A DNA stretch of 20,517 nt, taken from contig CAYLXX010000016.1 of assembly GCA_964387955.1 (NCBI GenBank), positions 1 through 20,517 on the forward strand, read 5' to 3'. Of the stretch, positions 1 through 7,287 are shown one piece after another; the first letter of the stretch is position 1; every line of letters begins with the position of its first letter. The stretch comes from CAYLXX01 sp964387955 (GTDB lineage: Bacteria > Patescibacteriota > Microgenomatia > UBA1406 > GWC2-37-13). Both the position numbers and the translations under genes were made by a program. The notes below the pieces were generated by a model. The model was not told where the DNA came from. It made no database searches and saw only the letters and a program-made list of their open reading frames with translations.

Positions 1-54
1 AACCGGCGACCTTCTCCTTGGGAAGGAGACATTCTACCGCTGAACTACCACCGC
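1..54 (-). tRNA. tRNA-Gly (anticodon CCC), 5' part, cut by the window edge
   Basis: Read on the minus strand from 54 downward, the sequence begins with a 7-nt acceptor strand GCGGTGG, then TA, a D-arm (GTTC/GAAT around AGCGGTA), G26, and a perfect 5-bp anticodon stem TCTCC/GGAGA enclosing the loop TTCCCAA. The loop places CCC at positions 34-36, which decodes GGG glycine codons. The variable region AGGTC and the first T-stem bases GCCGG follow, and the rest lies outside the window. A -10-like TATAAT sits just upstream (64-69), so the tRNA probably has its own promoter although the LysM gene ends only 22 nt before it in the same direction. Confidence 0.93.
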
Positions 55-63
55 AATAGGTAT

Positions 64-69
64 ATTATA
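64..69 (-). promoter_or_regulatory. Predicted -10 box for tRNA-Gly
   Basis: On the minus strand this reads TATAAT, an exact match to the sigma70-type -10 consensus. It ends 9 nt before the first base of the mature tRNA at 54, so transcription should start within a few bases of the tRNA 5' end. I see no convincing -35 box about 17 nt upstream. Confidence 0.5.
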
Positions 70-76
70 TCGCAGA

Positions 77-661
77 TTAGTTTTTGGGTATTTTGAGGAC
101 CATGCCTTCGATAATGACGTTCGGATCAGTAATATTGTTGGCCTGAGCGATTTTTACCCAAGCATTGATATCTCCATACACTTTAATGGCAATGTCAGCT
201 AGTGTTTCGCCTTCCTGAACCGTATATGTATCGCCTGAAAATGTGACTTTGCCGGTCATGGCTCCTTCTCCAATTTGTCCTTGAGTTTTTTGAGGAGTAA
301 TAGCAGGAATTATCAAAGTCATACCAGCATCGAGTCCATCGGACTTATACAAATTATTAGTTTTTTTAATATTGTCGGCATATGTGTCTGATCCATACAT
401 TTTTTTTGAGATATCTGCGAGTGTATCACCTTGTTGAGTTATGTATGAAGTTGGAAATTTTGGAGCCTTTACACCTTTCGTTTCTTTCTTGGCTATGGGT
501 GTTGGATTTGACCATTCAAGAGTGTATCTACTGAAAAAATAAAGTCCCGAAACCACCAATGCCAAAACAACGACTATTCCTAAAAATAATGAAGCAGACT
601 TTTCACGCAAAGCACCAACGGTAAGATCTCGATAATCAATTGTTTTTACCGGTCTTGCCAT
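77..661 (-). CDS. Membrane-anchored protein with two LysM domains
   Basis: The 194-residue product has a short basic cytoplasmic N-terminus, one hydrophobic segment (about residues 27-45, LGIVVVLALVVSGLYFF), a Lys/Pro-rich linker, and two LysM repeats at about 71-119 and 146-193. Each repeat shows the family pattern: Y-x-V/I-x-x-G-D/E-T-L-A-D-I near the start, a YG-containing middle, and G-M-x-L-x-I-P at the end. LysM binds glycan chains containing N-acetylglucosamine, so the protein probably tethers the membrane to peptidoglycan; no enzymatic domain is visible. The reading frame also opens at a GTG at 667, but I chose the ATG at 661 because AAGGTG (670-665), which includes that GTG, makes a well spaced Shine-Dalgarno for it. 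It is divergent from polX. Confidence 0.9.
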   Translation of the reverse strand: MARPVKTIDYRDLTVGALREKSASLFLGIVVVLALVVSGLYFFSRYTLEWSNPTPIAKKETKGVKAPKFPTSYITQQGDTLADISKKMYGSDTYADNIKKTNNLYKSDGLDAGMTLIIPAITPQKTQGQIGEGAMTGKVTFSGDTYTVQEGETLADIAIKVYGDINAWVKIAQANNITDPNVIIEGMVLKIPKN

Positions 662-679
662 TTTCACCTTGAGATTTTA

Positions 680-685
680 TATAAT
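680..685 (+). promoter_or_regulatory. Predicted -10 box for polX
   Basis: TATAAT lies in the 62-bp divergent gap between the LysM gene and polX. A TTGCCA at 655-660 could serve as -35, although the 19-bp spacing is long. Transcription would start near 692 and leave a leader of about 30 nt. The ATG at 724 has no clear Shine-Dalgarno. Confidence 0.4.
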
Positions 686-693
686 GTGTTAAC

Positions 694-702
694 ATCATAG
701 CA
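694..702 (-). promoter_or_regulatory. Predicted extended -10 box for the LysM gene
   Basis: The minus strand reads TGCTATGAT, an extended -10 (TGN plus five of six consensus bases). Transcription would start near 687, giving a leader of about 26 nt that contains the AAGGTG ribosome binding site. It faces the polX -10 box across a few bases, so the two promoters overlap and could interfere. Confidence 0.35.
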
Positions 703-723
703 TAAGAAAATGCTTTTGCAATA

Positions 724-2499
724 ATGAAAACTGACCAATTTTCCAATCAAGAGATTGCAGAACTCCTACGAGCCATTGCCGGCGCTTATCAGCTTAAAAA
801 CGAGAATAAATTCAAAATTGTCGCGTACGAACGCGCTGCCGACACTATTGAACACATGAGCCGCGGCTTACGAGATGTGTGGCAAGAAGGAAAGCTAGAC
901 GAAGTACCTACATTAGGCCCTTCAATTCGAGCATCGCTTGATGAATATTTTAAAACAGGCAAAGTCAAACATTTTGCAAGCGTACTAAAAGATATTCCTG
1001 CTCCAGTATTTGAACTGATGAAAGTACCTTCAATTGGGCCAAAAAAAGCCTTTAAGTTGGCTAAAGCTCTTAACCTTAAAGATCCCAAAACAGTAGTCAA
1101 AGATATTCAGCATGCGGCACGGCTCGATAAGATTGCCAGTATTGAATCTTTTGGTGAAAAGTCCCAAGAAGATATCGTAGAAGCGCTCGCACTGTATGAG
1201 AAAAATAAGACTAAAGAGAAACGTATGCCCTTGCCCATCGCTTATTCGATAGCCGATCGGATTATGGAGTATATGAGGATGGATCCGAAAGTAAAACAAA
1301 TTGCGGCCTTAGGGTCACTGCGCCGAATGGTGTCAACTATAGGTGACGTTGATATATGTATTGCGACAGACCTTAAATTTGAAAAAAGTATTATCGAGCA
1401 CTTTCTCAAGTATCCTGATAAAGTTAAAATCGAGAATGCCGGCGAGCATAAGGCCTCGATAATAGTAGCGCCCAATGTGCGCGTCGATCTGCTCGTTGTT
1501 GACCGCGATAGGTATGGATCTGCACTGCAGTATTTCACCGGAGGTAAGTCACACAATATTAACCTGAGAGAGTATGCACTTAAAAAAGGTTTATCTCTCA
1601 ACGAATATGGTATTAAAGAAGTAAAAAGCGGTAAAGTACATACCTTCACGACCGAAGAAAATTTTTATAAATTTTTAGGTTTAGATTATATTCCTCCTGA
1701 GATGCGAGAAGGCATCGGAGAAATTCCACTGGCCATTAAGCACCAATTGCCGCACCTTGTGCACCTTGAAGACATGAAAGGAGATATGCATATTCATTCC
1801 TCCTACGACCTTAAACCCTCGCACGATTTAGGAACTGACACGTATAAAGAACTTTTGCAAGAAGCCAAAAAATATAAATATGAGTATTTAGGTCTGTCTG
1901 ATCATAATCCCAAAACCAGTGATCTATCTGAAGACGATGTCATTACCATCATGAAAAAACGGCATGAACACATACATAAAACAGCTAACGTTGAAGGGAT
2001 TCATTATTTTATTAGTCTCGAGACAGACATTTTGCCTAGTGGTGCACTTGCACTACCTACCAAAGCTATTGATTACGTCGATTATTTGATTATTTCAGTA
2101 CATAGCGTCTTCAATATGAATATGAAAGAGATGACAGCTAGATTTCTAAAAGCCATGTCGTACCCGAAAGTCAAAATTATCGCTCACCCGACTGGCCGCA
2201 TGCTCGGCAGACGCGAGGGGTATGAATTAGATTGGAGTACAATATTTGAAGAAGCCAAGAAACGTGATATAGCACTTGAAATCAATTCCTGGCCTCAAAG
2301 ATTAGATCTTCCAGATACGCTTGTAAGAGAAGGAAAAAGCCATGGAGTGAAGTTTGTGGTTGATACAGACAGCCATGCGAAGAATCAAATGATCAACATG
2401 AAGTTTGGAGTTGCAGTTGCCCGACGAGGTTGGCTCACGAAACATGATATAATGAATACTAGAAATTACCATGAATTTAAAGACTGGATTTTACACTAA
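724..2499 (+). CDS. polX: DNA polymerase X family protein with C-terminal PHP domain (PolX)
   Basis: This 591-residue protein has the full layout of bacterial PolX. An N-terminal 8-kDa-like helix-hairpin-helix region (about 1-150) includes VPTLGPSI and VPSIGPKKA, which contact DNA. The nucleotidyltransferase core shows GSLRRM and GDVD, with catalytic aspartates D208 and D210 and the third at D255 (RVDLLVV); the TGGKSHNINLRE segment and KKGLSLNEYG follow. A PHP phosphoesterase domain starts near 350 with GDMHIH (H356, H358), then LSDHN, and ends with DTDSH. In characterised relatives such as Bacillus PolX, the core fills gaps in base excision repair and the PHP domain is a metal-dependent 3'-5' exonuclease. 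All these motifs are intact here. The gene is followed 18 nt later by lemA. Confidence 0.96.
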   Translation: MKTDQFSNQEIAELLRAIAGAYQLKNENKFKIVAYERAADTIEHMSRGLRDVWQEGKLDEVPTLGPSIRASLDEYFKTGKVKHFASVLKDIPAPVFELMKVPSIGPKKAFKLAKALNLKDPKTVVKDIQHAARLDKIASIESFGEKSQEDIVEALALYEKNKTKEKRMPLPIAYSIADRIMEYMRMDPKVKQIAALGSLRRMVSTIGDVDICIATDLKFEKSIIEHFLKYPDKVKIENAGEHKASIIVAPNVRVDLLVVDRDRYGSALQYFTGGKSHNINLREYALKKGLSLNEYGIKEVKSGKVHTFTTEENFYKFLGLDYIPPEMREGIGEIPLAIKHQLPHLVHLEDMKGDMHIHSSYDLKPSHDLGTDTYKELLQEAKKYKYEYLGLSDHNPKTSDLSEDDVITIMKKRHEHIHKTANVEGIHYFISLETDILPSGALALPTKAIDYVDYLIISVHSVFNMNMKEMTARFLKAMSYPKVKIIAHPTGRMLGRREGYELDWSTIFEEAKKRDIALEINSWPQRLDLPDTLVREGKSHGVKFVVDTDSHAKNQMINMKFGVAVARRGWLTKHDIMNTRNYHEFKDWILH

Positions 2500-2501
2500 C
2501 C

Positions 2502-2511
2502 AAGGAGGTGA
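2502..2511 (+). promoter_or_regulatory. Full-length Shine-Dalgarno of lemA
   Basis: AAGGAGGTGA is a ten-base match to the complement of the 16S rRNA 3' end, six bases before the lemA ATG. Such a strong site is the exception in this window; only atpE has another. Confidence 0.85.
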
Positions 2512-2517
2512 TACACG

Positions 2518-3072
2518 ATGAATCTCACTTATATTTTACTCGGCGCCGGCACACTTCTGGCTGTTTATCTTATTGCCACATACAATGGTTTTATCGTCTT
2601 AAAAACTCGTATTCAAGAAGCTCTTTCGGGAATTGACGTACAGCTGAAAAGACGAGCCGATCTTATTCCTAACTTGGTATCAACTGTGAAAGGCTATGCC
2701 AAACACGAGAAAGAAGTATTTGAAAATGTTACTAAAGCGAGATCAGCCCTCATGACCGCTGGTTCATTGCCCGAGAAAGCCGCAGCTAACAACATGTTAA
2801 CGAGTGCCCTGAAATCTTTGTTTGCAGTTGCCGAGAATTATCCTCAGCTTCAAGCGAGTGATAACTTCAAGGACTTGCAAAGGCAAATTGAAGACACCGA
2901 AGACAAAGTGGCCTACTCAAGACAGTTTTACAACAGCAATGTTATGGATTACAACGCCAAAGTACAAGTATTTCCTTCCAACTTCATTGCAAACATGTTT
3001 GGTTTTAAGCCATACCAATTCTTTGAAGCCGACGAAGGCGACCGCAAGAAAGTTGAAGTCAAATTTGATTGA
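2518..3072 (+). CDS. lemA: LemA family protein
   Basis: The 184-residue protein matches LemA: an N-terminal membrane segment (about 3-21), then the signature YNGFIVLKTRIQEALSGIDV and LKRRADLIPNLVSTVKGYA, a long helical region, and the C-terminal VMDYNAKVQVFPSNFIANMFGF that typifies the family. The N-terminus is thought to lie outside or in the membrane, with a helical domain in the cytosol. The biochemical role of LemA is not settled. It is very often encoded next to HtpX, as here, where the stop codon TGA shares its A with the next ATG (one-base overlap), so the two are translationally coupled. Translation starts from a very strong ribosome binding site. Confidence 0.95.
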   Translation: MNLTYILLGAGTLLAVYLIATYNGFIVLKTRIQEALSGIDVQLKRRADLIPNLVSTVKGYAKHEKEVFENVTKARSALMTAGSLPEKAAANNMLTSALKSLFAVAENYPQLQASDNFKDLQRQIEDTEDKVAYSRQFYNSNVMDYNAKVQVFPSNFIANMFGFKPYQFFEADEGDRKKVEVKFD

Positions 3073-3968
3073 TGACAATTTACAGTCAAATTGCTGCCAA
3101 TAAACTGAAAACGTACCTGATTATAGGTATTTTTATTGCCCTGATGACTGGGTTCTTCTTTTTGATTGGCCAATATTTTCGTGATCCGCAGACTTTTTTT
3201 GTCATCGGTTTTATTCTGGCACTGGTTATGTCGATCGGGAGTTATTTTTACTCAGATAAAATCGTACTGGCCACAACTGGGGCTAAGCCAGCTACCCAAA
3301 AAGAGTATTTTGATTTCTATACCGTAGCCGAAAATCTTTCTTCTGCCGACGGTTTACCGATGCCTAAATTGTACGTTATACAAGATCAGGCTTTAAATGC
3401 TTTTGCTACGGGTCGAAATCCGAAGCATGCAGTCGTTGTAGCAACTTCTTCACTGCTTGAGAGACTTGATAGATCAGAGCTGGAAGGCGTAATCGCACAT
3501 GAATTGTCGCATGTGAAAAATTACGATATTCTCGTGTCGACCATTGTGGGAGTACTTGTAGGAACTGTAGCTCTTATTGCCGATTGGATTATGCGGAGCC
3601 TGATGTGGGGAGGTTACTCGCGCGATGATGAAAGAGAAAACCGTAATCCGTATATGATGATTTTACTTGTTGTCGTGCTTATTATTACGCCGATTGTGGC
3701 CACAATCATTCAACTTGCTGTTTCCAGACGACGGGAATTTTTGGCTGATGCTAGTGGAGCATTGTTGACAAGATATCCCGAGGGACTTGCAAGGGCTCTG
3801 GAAAAAATAGCAGTCGATCCTCATCAGCTGCATACAGCCTCTACTTCAACAGCACATCTATTCATCGAAAATCCTTTTAAAAAGGGTAAAAAATCCAATT
3901 TTATCGCTAATTTATTTAGCACCCATCCGCCTGTTGAAGAACGCATCCGAATACTTCGCAGTATGTAA
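3072..3968 (+). CDS. htpX: HtpX-type membrane zinc metalloprotease (M48)
   Basis: This 298-residue protease has two N-terminal membrane segments (about 12-32 and 38-58), the zinc motif HELSH with H143, E144 and H147, another hydrophobic stretch after it (about 155-172), a further long one near 193-215, and the third zinc ligand E222 in RRREFLADASGA. The C-terminal FSTHPPVEERIRIL is typical of the family. HtpX cleaves misfolded or damaged membrane proteins, with the active site on the cytoplasmic side. A TTG lies directly before the ATG in frame, but the ATG at 3072 is preferred because it overlaps the lemA stop by one base, the usual coupling arrangement. Confidence 0.96.
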   Translation: MTIYSQIAANKLKTYLIIGIFIALMTGFFFLIGQYFRDPQTFFVIGFILALVMSIGSYFYSDKIVLATTGAKPATQKEYFDFYTVAENLSSADGLPMPKLYVIQDQALNAFATGRNPKHAVVVATSSLLERLDRSELEGVIAHELSHVKNYDILVSTIVGVLVGTVALIADWIMRSLMWGGYSRDDERENRNPYMMILLVVVLIITPIVATIIQLAVSRRREFLADASGALLTRYPEGLARALEKIAVDPHQLHTASTSTAHLFIENPFKKGKKSNFIANLFSTHPPVEERIRILRSM

Positions 3969-3982
3969 CCATTCTCTTCTGG

Positions 3983-3991
3983 TGATATAAT
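3983..3991 (+). promoter_or_regulatory. Extended -10 promoter of the asnB fusion gene, leaderless
   Basis: TGATATAAT is a perfect extended -10 element. Only six bases separate it from the ATG at 3998, so the expected start of transcription is at or next to the A of the start codon. There is no Shine-Dalgarno in this gap and no recognisable -35. Confidence 0.6.
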
Positions 3992-3997
3992 ATACCC

Positions 3998-6625
3998 ATG
4001 TGCGGAATTGCAGGGTTCTATGGCTTCAAAAACGACAAGCTCATCAAGAAATTCTCTACTGAGTTGGCTCATCGTGGACCAGACGGTGAAGGTTTTTTTA
4101 CTGATACCAACGTTTCACTTCTGAGTCGCCGCTTGGCTATCATTGACCGCAAAGGCGGCGATCAACCCATCTACAATGAGGATAAATCAGTCGTTGTAGT
4201 ATATAACGGTGAAATCTATAATTATAGAGAAGTACGAAAAGAGCTGGAAAAAGCTGGTCATACATTCCTTACTCATTCAGATACAGAAATTATTGTTCAT
4301 GGGTATGAAGAATGGGGAGAAGAAGCATTTAATCGCTATAACGGCATGTTTGGTGTCGCTCTATATGATAAAAAAGAGAAAAAAATTATTCTGGCCAGAG
4401 ATCATTTCGGCATTAAACCTCTTTACTACACCTTCACCAAGAATCGTAAACTTTTGTTTAGTTCAGAGATAAAACCTTTAATCAATAGTGGTCTTGTCGA
4501 AAAAAAACCCAATGACGCAGTAATTTTTAAATATTTACGATACAGAGTACACGATGATACTGAAGAAACGTTTTTTGACGGCATATATAAACTTCTTCCT
4601 GGGCAAATGCTTATCTATAACGGGAAAAGGACTCTTAAGAAACAGTTTTCGAATCTACGAGAAGAAGTGGTGAGAGAATATAAGACTGCTTTTAACAAAG
4701 ATGACATTGGTAAGTTTAAAAAAATGCTTATAGACGCAGTGCATATGCGACTTGTATCTGAAGTACCAGTAGGATCTGCTCTATCTGGCGGCATTGATTC
4801 CTCAGTTATTGTCTCAATCATCAATCAATTGCTCGCCGAAAAAGTCAGCGACAGTGAGTCAGTTGGCGATATTCAACAGACTTTTTCGGCAGTATTTCCT
4901 GGGTCATCAAACGACGAGGAAGCCTATGTCAACAGCCTCATTGAGCTACTTAAAAACAACATCAGTTCACACAAAGTTAGGCCGGAGGCCGAAGAATTTT
5001 ATCTTGAGCTTGAAGAATTTATTACCACGCAAGAAGAACCCACCATTAGCACCGGTCCCTATGCACAATTCAAGGTCATGGAAGAGGCAAAAAAGCATGT
5101 TACAGTCTTGCTTGACGGTCAAGGGTCAGATGAAATGATGGCTGGTTATTTACCTTACTACTTTGTGTATCTTCGACAACTCCAGAAGGAGAGTCAATAC
5201 TCAAAACTTTTTAGGGAGGTCGTATATTCATGGGATATCGTCCTCAAATTTCTCTGGCTGAAGTGTATGGCATTGGTCGGCATGCAGAAGAATCCCGAGG
5301 TCAAGTCGGTTCTGCGCAAGGATTTCTGGAACGCTCACAAAGAAACATTATTCAACGTTAACAATAGTAATCTTAAAAAAAGATTGGTCGAGGATATTTT
5401 TGCCAATAGTTTACCGTCGCTTTTACGTTATGAAGATAAAAACTCAATGCATTATTCACTTGAAGGCCGCGTGCCTTTTCTTGATTTTAATTTACTTAAA
5501 TTTATTTTTTCATTATCAGATGAAGCAATCATCAAAGATGGCTGGAACAAATTTATTCTTCGACAGGCAAGCATGGATTTACTTCCTAAAAAAATCAGAA
5601 AACGAAGAAATAAAATTGGCTTTACAACACCTGAACATGAATGGTTTATGCATTTAAAAGATCGAGTTTATGAAATATTCTTAAGCGAATCATTCTCCAA
5701 TCGTTCATATTTCAACCAGCAAGAAGTCGTCAAATTGTTCCGGGAATTTATTCAAGGAAAAATTAAAGATACCATGTTTTTTTGGCGTTTGATGAATGTT
5801 GAATTATGGCTGAGGATTTTTTTTGATGAAGAAAAACACCACTCCACTCAAACTCACGCTCGGGCGAGCATTGCTCCCAACACTGGAAAGTCTCTCGAAA
5901 CATACTTTGAAAATGTTACGTATACAAGAATTCCTATAAAAACAGATGTTATCCAAAAAGGCGATCAAATTGATGAAAAAGTCTTGACGTCCACCAAGGA
6001 AATTCTTGAGAAAATGAAGCGTAGTAAAACGTACAAAAAATTACTTGAACAACAGTGGTCTGTCGTAATATCAGAGAAAATTGTAGCCATTGCCCAAGGA
6101 AGATCTTACTTTATATGGGATATTAAAACAGGTTTTTGGTCGACATTTTTGTCTAAATTTGTCCGAAAAACTCCGTATGGCATCGGCCTTGGTAGTCCGT
6201 GGACTATGCAAATTGCCATCAATGATGTCGGATTACCAAAAATTTTACTAGCGTCTTTGGTATCAGTGCTTTTTAAGCCTTTTGGTATGCGAGGCATGTT
6301 TTATCGTATTGCCGGCCGTGAAGTAGCCGCTATCGATGGTCCAACTGAATATTCTCTCTATCCTTCCAATGTCTCAGCCAAACTTAGCCCCAAAAATCCT
6401 CAACAAGTTGCCGAAAAGATTGCTGAATATTTTAAAAATAACCTTGATGAAAAATTCCTCAAAAATTTTCAAGGAGTGGTGATAATCGATGCTAATGATC
6501 TTGGCCAAAATGTACTGGGAAATGCAACCGAACTACCCGCAGATTTACTGCAACAAATATTCAAAGATAACCCTCTCGGACAGTCTAATGAACAAACTCC
6601 TCTAGCTCTTGTATTTAAACCATAA
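3998..6625 (+). CDS. Fusion: glutamine-dependent asparagine synthetase (AsnB-like) with CofE-like F420-0 gamma-glutamyl ligase domain
   Basis: The 875-residue protein has three parts. Residues 1 to about 200 form a class II glutaminase: Cys2 (the nucleophile after Met removal), AHRGPDGEG, SRRLAIID, YNGEIYNY, LARDHFGIKPLYY. Residues about 240-612 form the synthetase, with the ATP-pyrophosphatase loop SGGIDSS at 263-269, LLDGQGSDEMMAGY, LEGRVPFLDFNLL and the conserved KIGFTTPEHEW. After a polar linker (about 613-643) comes a domain resembling CofE/PF01996: TRIPIKTDVIQKGD, VVISEKIVAIAQGR (689-702), a GIGLGSPW stretch (728-735), AAIDGPTEYS around D780, and IIDANDLG (829-836). Normal AsnB proteins lack this extra part of about 230 residues. 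Asparagine synthetase makes Asn from Asp, Gln and ATP; some relatives amidate sugars or peptides. The role of the ligase half is unknown, since CPR bacteria are not known to make F420. The call is firm for the first half and moderate for the second. Confidence 0.88.
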   Translation: MCGIAGFYGFKNDKLIKKFSTELAHRGPDGEGFFTDTNVSLLSRRLAIIDRKGGDQPIYNEDKSVVVVYNGEIYNYREVRKELEKAGHTFLTHSDTEIIVHGYEEWGEEAFNRYNGMFGVALYDKKEKKIILARDHFGIKPLYYTFTKNRKLLFSSEIKPLINSGLVEKKPNDAVIFKYLRYRVHDDTEETFFDGIYKLLPGQMLIYNGKRTLKKQFSNLREEVVREYKTAFNKDDIGKFKKMLIDAVHMRLVSEVPVGSALSGGIDSSVIVSIINQLLAEKVSDSESVGDIQQTFSAVFPGSSNDEEAYVNSLIELLKNNISSHKVRPEAEEFYLELEEFITTQEEPTISTGPYAQFKVMEEAKKHVTVLLDGQGSDEMMAGYLPYYFVYLRQLQKESQYSKLFREVVYSWDIVLKFLWLKCMALVGMQKNPEVKSVLRKDFWNAHKETLFNVNNSNLKKRLVEDIFANSLPSLLRYEDKNSMHYSLEGRVPFLDFNLLKFIFSLSDEAIIKDGWNKFILRQASMDLLPKKIRKRRNKIGFTTPEHEWFMHLKDRVYEIFLSESFSNRSYFNQQEVVKLFREFIQGKIKDTMFFWRLMNVELWLRIFFDEEKHHSTQTHARASIAPNTGKSLETYFENVTYTRIPIKTDVIQKGDQIDEKVLTSTKEILEKMKRSKTYKKLLEQQWSVVISEKIVAIAQGRSYFIWDIKTGFWSTFLSKFVRKTPYGIGLGSPWTMQIAINDVGLPKILLASLVSVLFKPFGMRGMFYRIAGREVAAIDGPTEYSLYPSNVSAKLSPKNPQQVAEKIAEYFKNNLDEKFLKNFQGVVIIDANDLGQNVLGNATELPADLLQQIFKDNPLGQSNEQTPLALVFKP

Positions 6626-6647
6626 ATGTATATACTTGACGCAATAT

Positions 6648-6971
6648 ATGCCTGAACGAAACTTTCCCAGATACGATATTGCTACACCAACAACCAGAGG
6701 GACAATGAATCGCATGTATATTTTTGATCTGACACTTGAAAATCCTGAGGAAGATCTTAGTAAGGCTCAAAATGCTTGTGCCAACTGCCCAATAGACTTT
6801 AAATATCCTGCTCATGTAGACACCGAAACCAGATACGCTCGTTGTACTAAGATTAATGGCCAAGGCGCGGCTCAAATCACACTCGTTGGACAACTAAATT
6901 TATTAAATAAATCAGAATGCCGTGCAGATAAAACTATCGACAAAAATAATCTTATCGAAGAAGGCCACTAA
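6648..6971 (+). CDS. Small unknown protein with four cysteines
   Basis: I do not recognise this 107-residue protein. It has a polar N-terminus, a short hydrophobic patch (MYIFDLTL), an acidic stretch, then CANC, a further Cys in RYARC and another in SECR; the paired CxxC and two single Cys could bind a metal. No membrane segment or signal peptide is visible. The frame opens upstream at a TTG inside asnB, but I prefer the ATG at 6648; a third option is the ATG at 6706, which has AGAGGG just before it. The gene sits 22 nt after the fusion gene and ends 15 nt before gatC, so it could be co-transcribed with the former. It is a modest-length ORF of unknown family, hence the moderate confidence. 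Confidence 0.55.
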   Translation: MPERNFPRYDIATPTTRGTMNRMYIFDLTLENPEEDLSKAQNACANCPIDFKYPAHVDTETRYARCTKINGQGAAQITLVGQLNLLNKSECRADKTIDKNNLIEEGH

Positions 6972-6980
6972 TGGTATAAT
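6972..6980 (+). promoter_or_regulatory. Extended -10 promoter of the gat operon, leaderless
   Basis: TGGTATAAT is a perfect extended -10 element whose first two bases follow the stop codon of the preceding gene. Only six bases lie between it and the gatC ATG at 6987, the same spacing as at the asnB fusion gene, predicting a leaderless gatCAB transcript. Confidence 0.6.
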
Positions 6981-6986
6981 TTCTTC

Positions 6987-7286
6987 ATGTCCAAAGGCAA
7001 GCTAAAAAAAGAAGATATTTTGCACCTAGCTAAACTCTCCAATCTCCAAGTGTCTGAAAGTGAAATCGACTCACTTTCGACTCAACTTGACGAAACAATA
7101 ACTTATATCGAGAATCTCAACGAGCTTGATACTGCTTCAATCGCCGCCAAAACAAGAAACAGTGATCAAACAAATATCGGCTTTGAGGACGGCGAAAAAA
7201 ATAGCAGACAACTGCAGCAGGCCGATGCACTGGTCAATTCTAAACATAAAAAAGGCAAGTATTTTGTAGTTTCACGCATTATTTGA
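6987..7286 (+). CDS. gatC: Asp-tRNA(Asn)/Glu-tRNA(Gln) amidotransferase subunit C
   Basis: This 99-residue protein has the usual GatC length and pattern: an N-terminal helix with ILHLAKLSNLQVSESEI, then LDETITYIENLNELDT, and a C-terminal end of the type KGKYFVVSRII. GatC wraps around GatA and steadies its contact with GatB; the complex converts mischarged Glu-tRNAGln and/or Asp-tRNAAsn to Gln-tRNA or Asn-tRNA. The order C-A-B is the common bacterial one. gatA begins one base after the gatC stop. Confidence 0.93.
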   Translation: MSKGKLKKEDILHLAKLSNLQVSESEIDSLSTQLDETITYIENLNELDTASIAAKTRNSDQTNIGFEDGEKNSRQLQQADALVNSKHKKGKYFVVSRII

Positions 7287-7287
7287 T

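Noticed and set aside
699..714. AGCAT/ATGCT inverted repeat in the LysM-polX gap, a possible operator
   Set aside because: Only five base pairs around a six-base loop in AT-rich sequence, which is expected by chance; it also overlaps a predicted -10 box.
3969..3997. Possible terminator between htpX and the fusion gene
   Set aside because: Only a three-base CCA/TGG pairing can be formed and there is no T-run; the space is taken by the promoter.
5817..5824. Run of eight T near the AsnB/ligase junction, which might hide a frameshift that artificially fuses two genes
   Set aside because: The ligase part is in the same frame as AsnB with no plausible separate start codon after the run. Removing one T opens an ATG in another frame that does not lead into the ligase sequence. 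A single indel therefore does not explain the fusion, although reads should still be checked.
6635..6640. TTGACG as a -35 box for the four-cysteine gene
   Set aside because: No -10-like hexamer occurs at 16-18 bp; the nearest, TACGAT at 6672, is 31 bp away and inside the gene.
6609..6647. TTG start for the four-cysteine protein, overlapping the end of the fusion gene
   Set aside because: It would add 13 residues translated from the asnB fusion tail without a ribosome binding site; the ATG at 6648 is simpler.
6615..6893. Minus-strand 92-codon frame over the four-cysteine gene
   Set aside because: No promoter or ribosome site was evident, the composition is unusual for a protein, and it runs opposite to all neighbours; I treat it as a shadow of the plus-strand gene.
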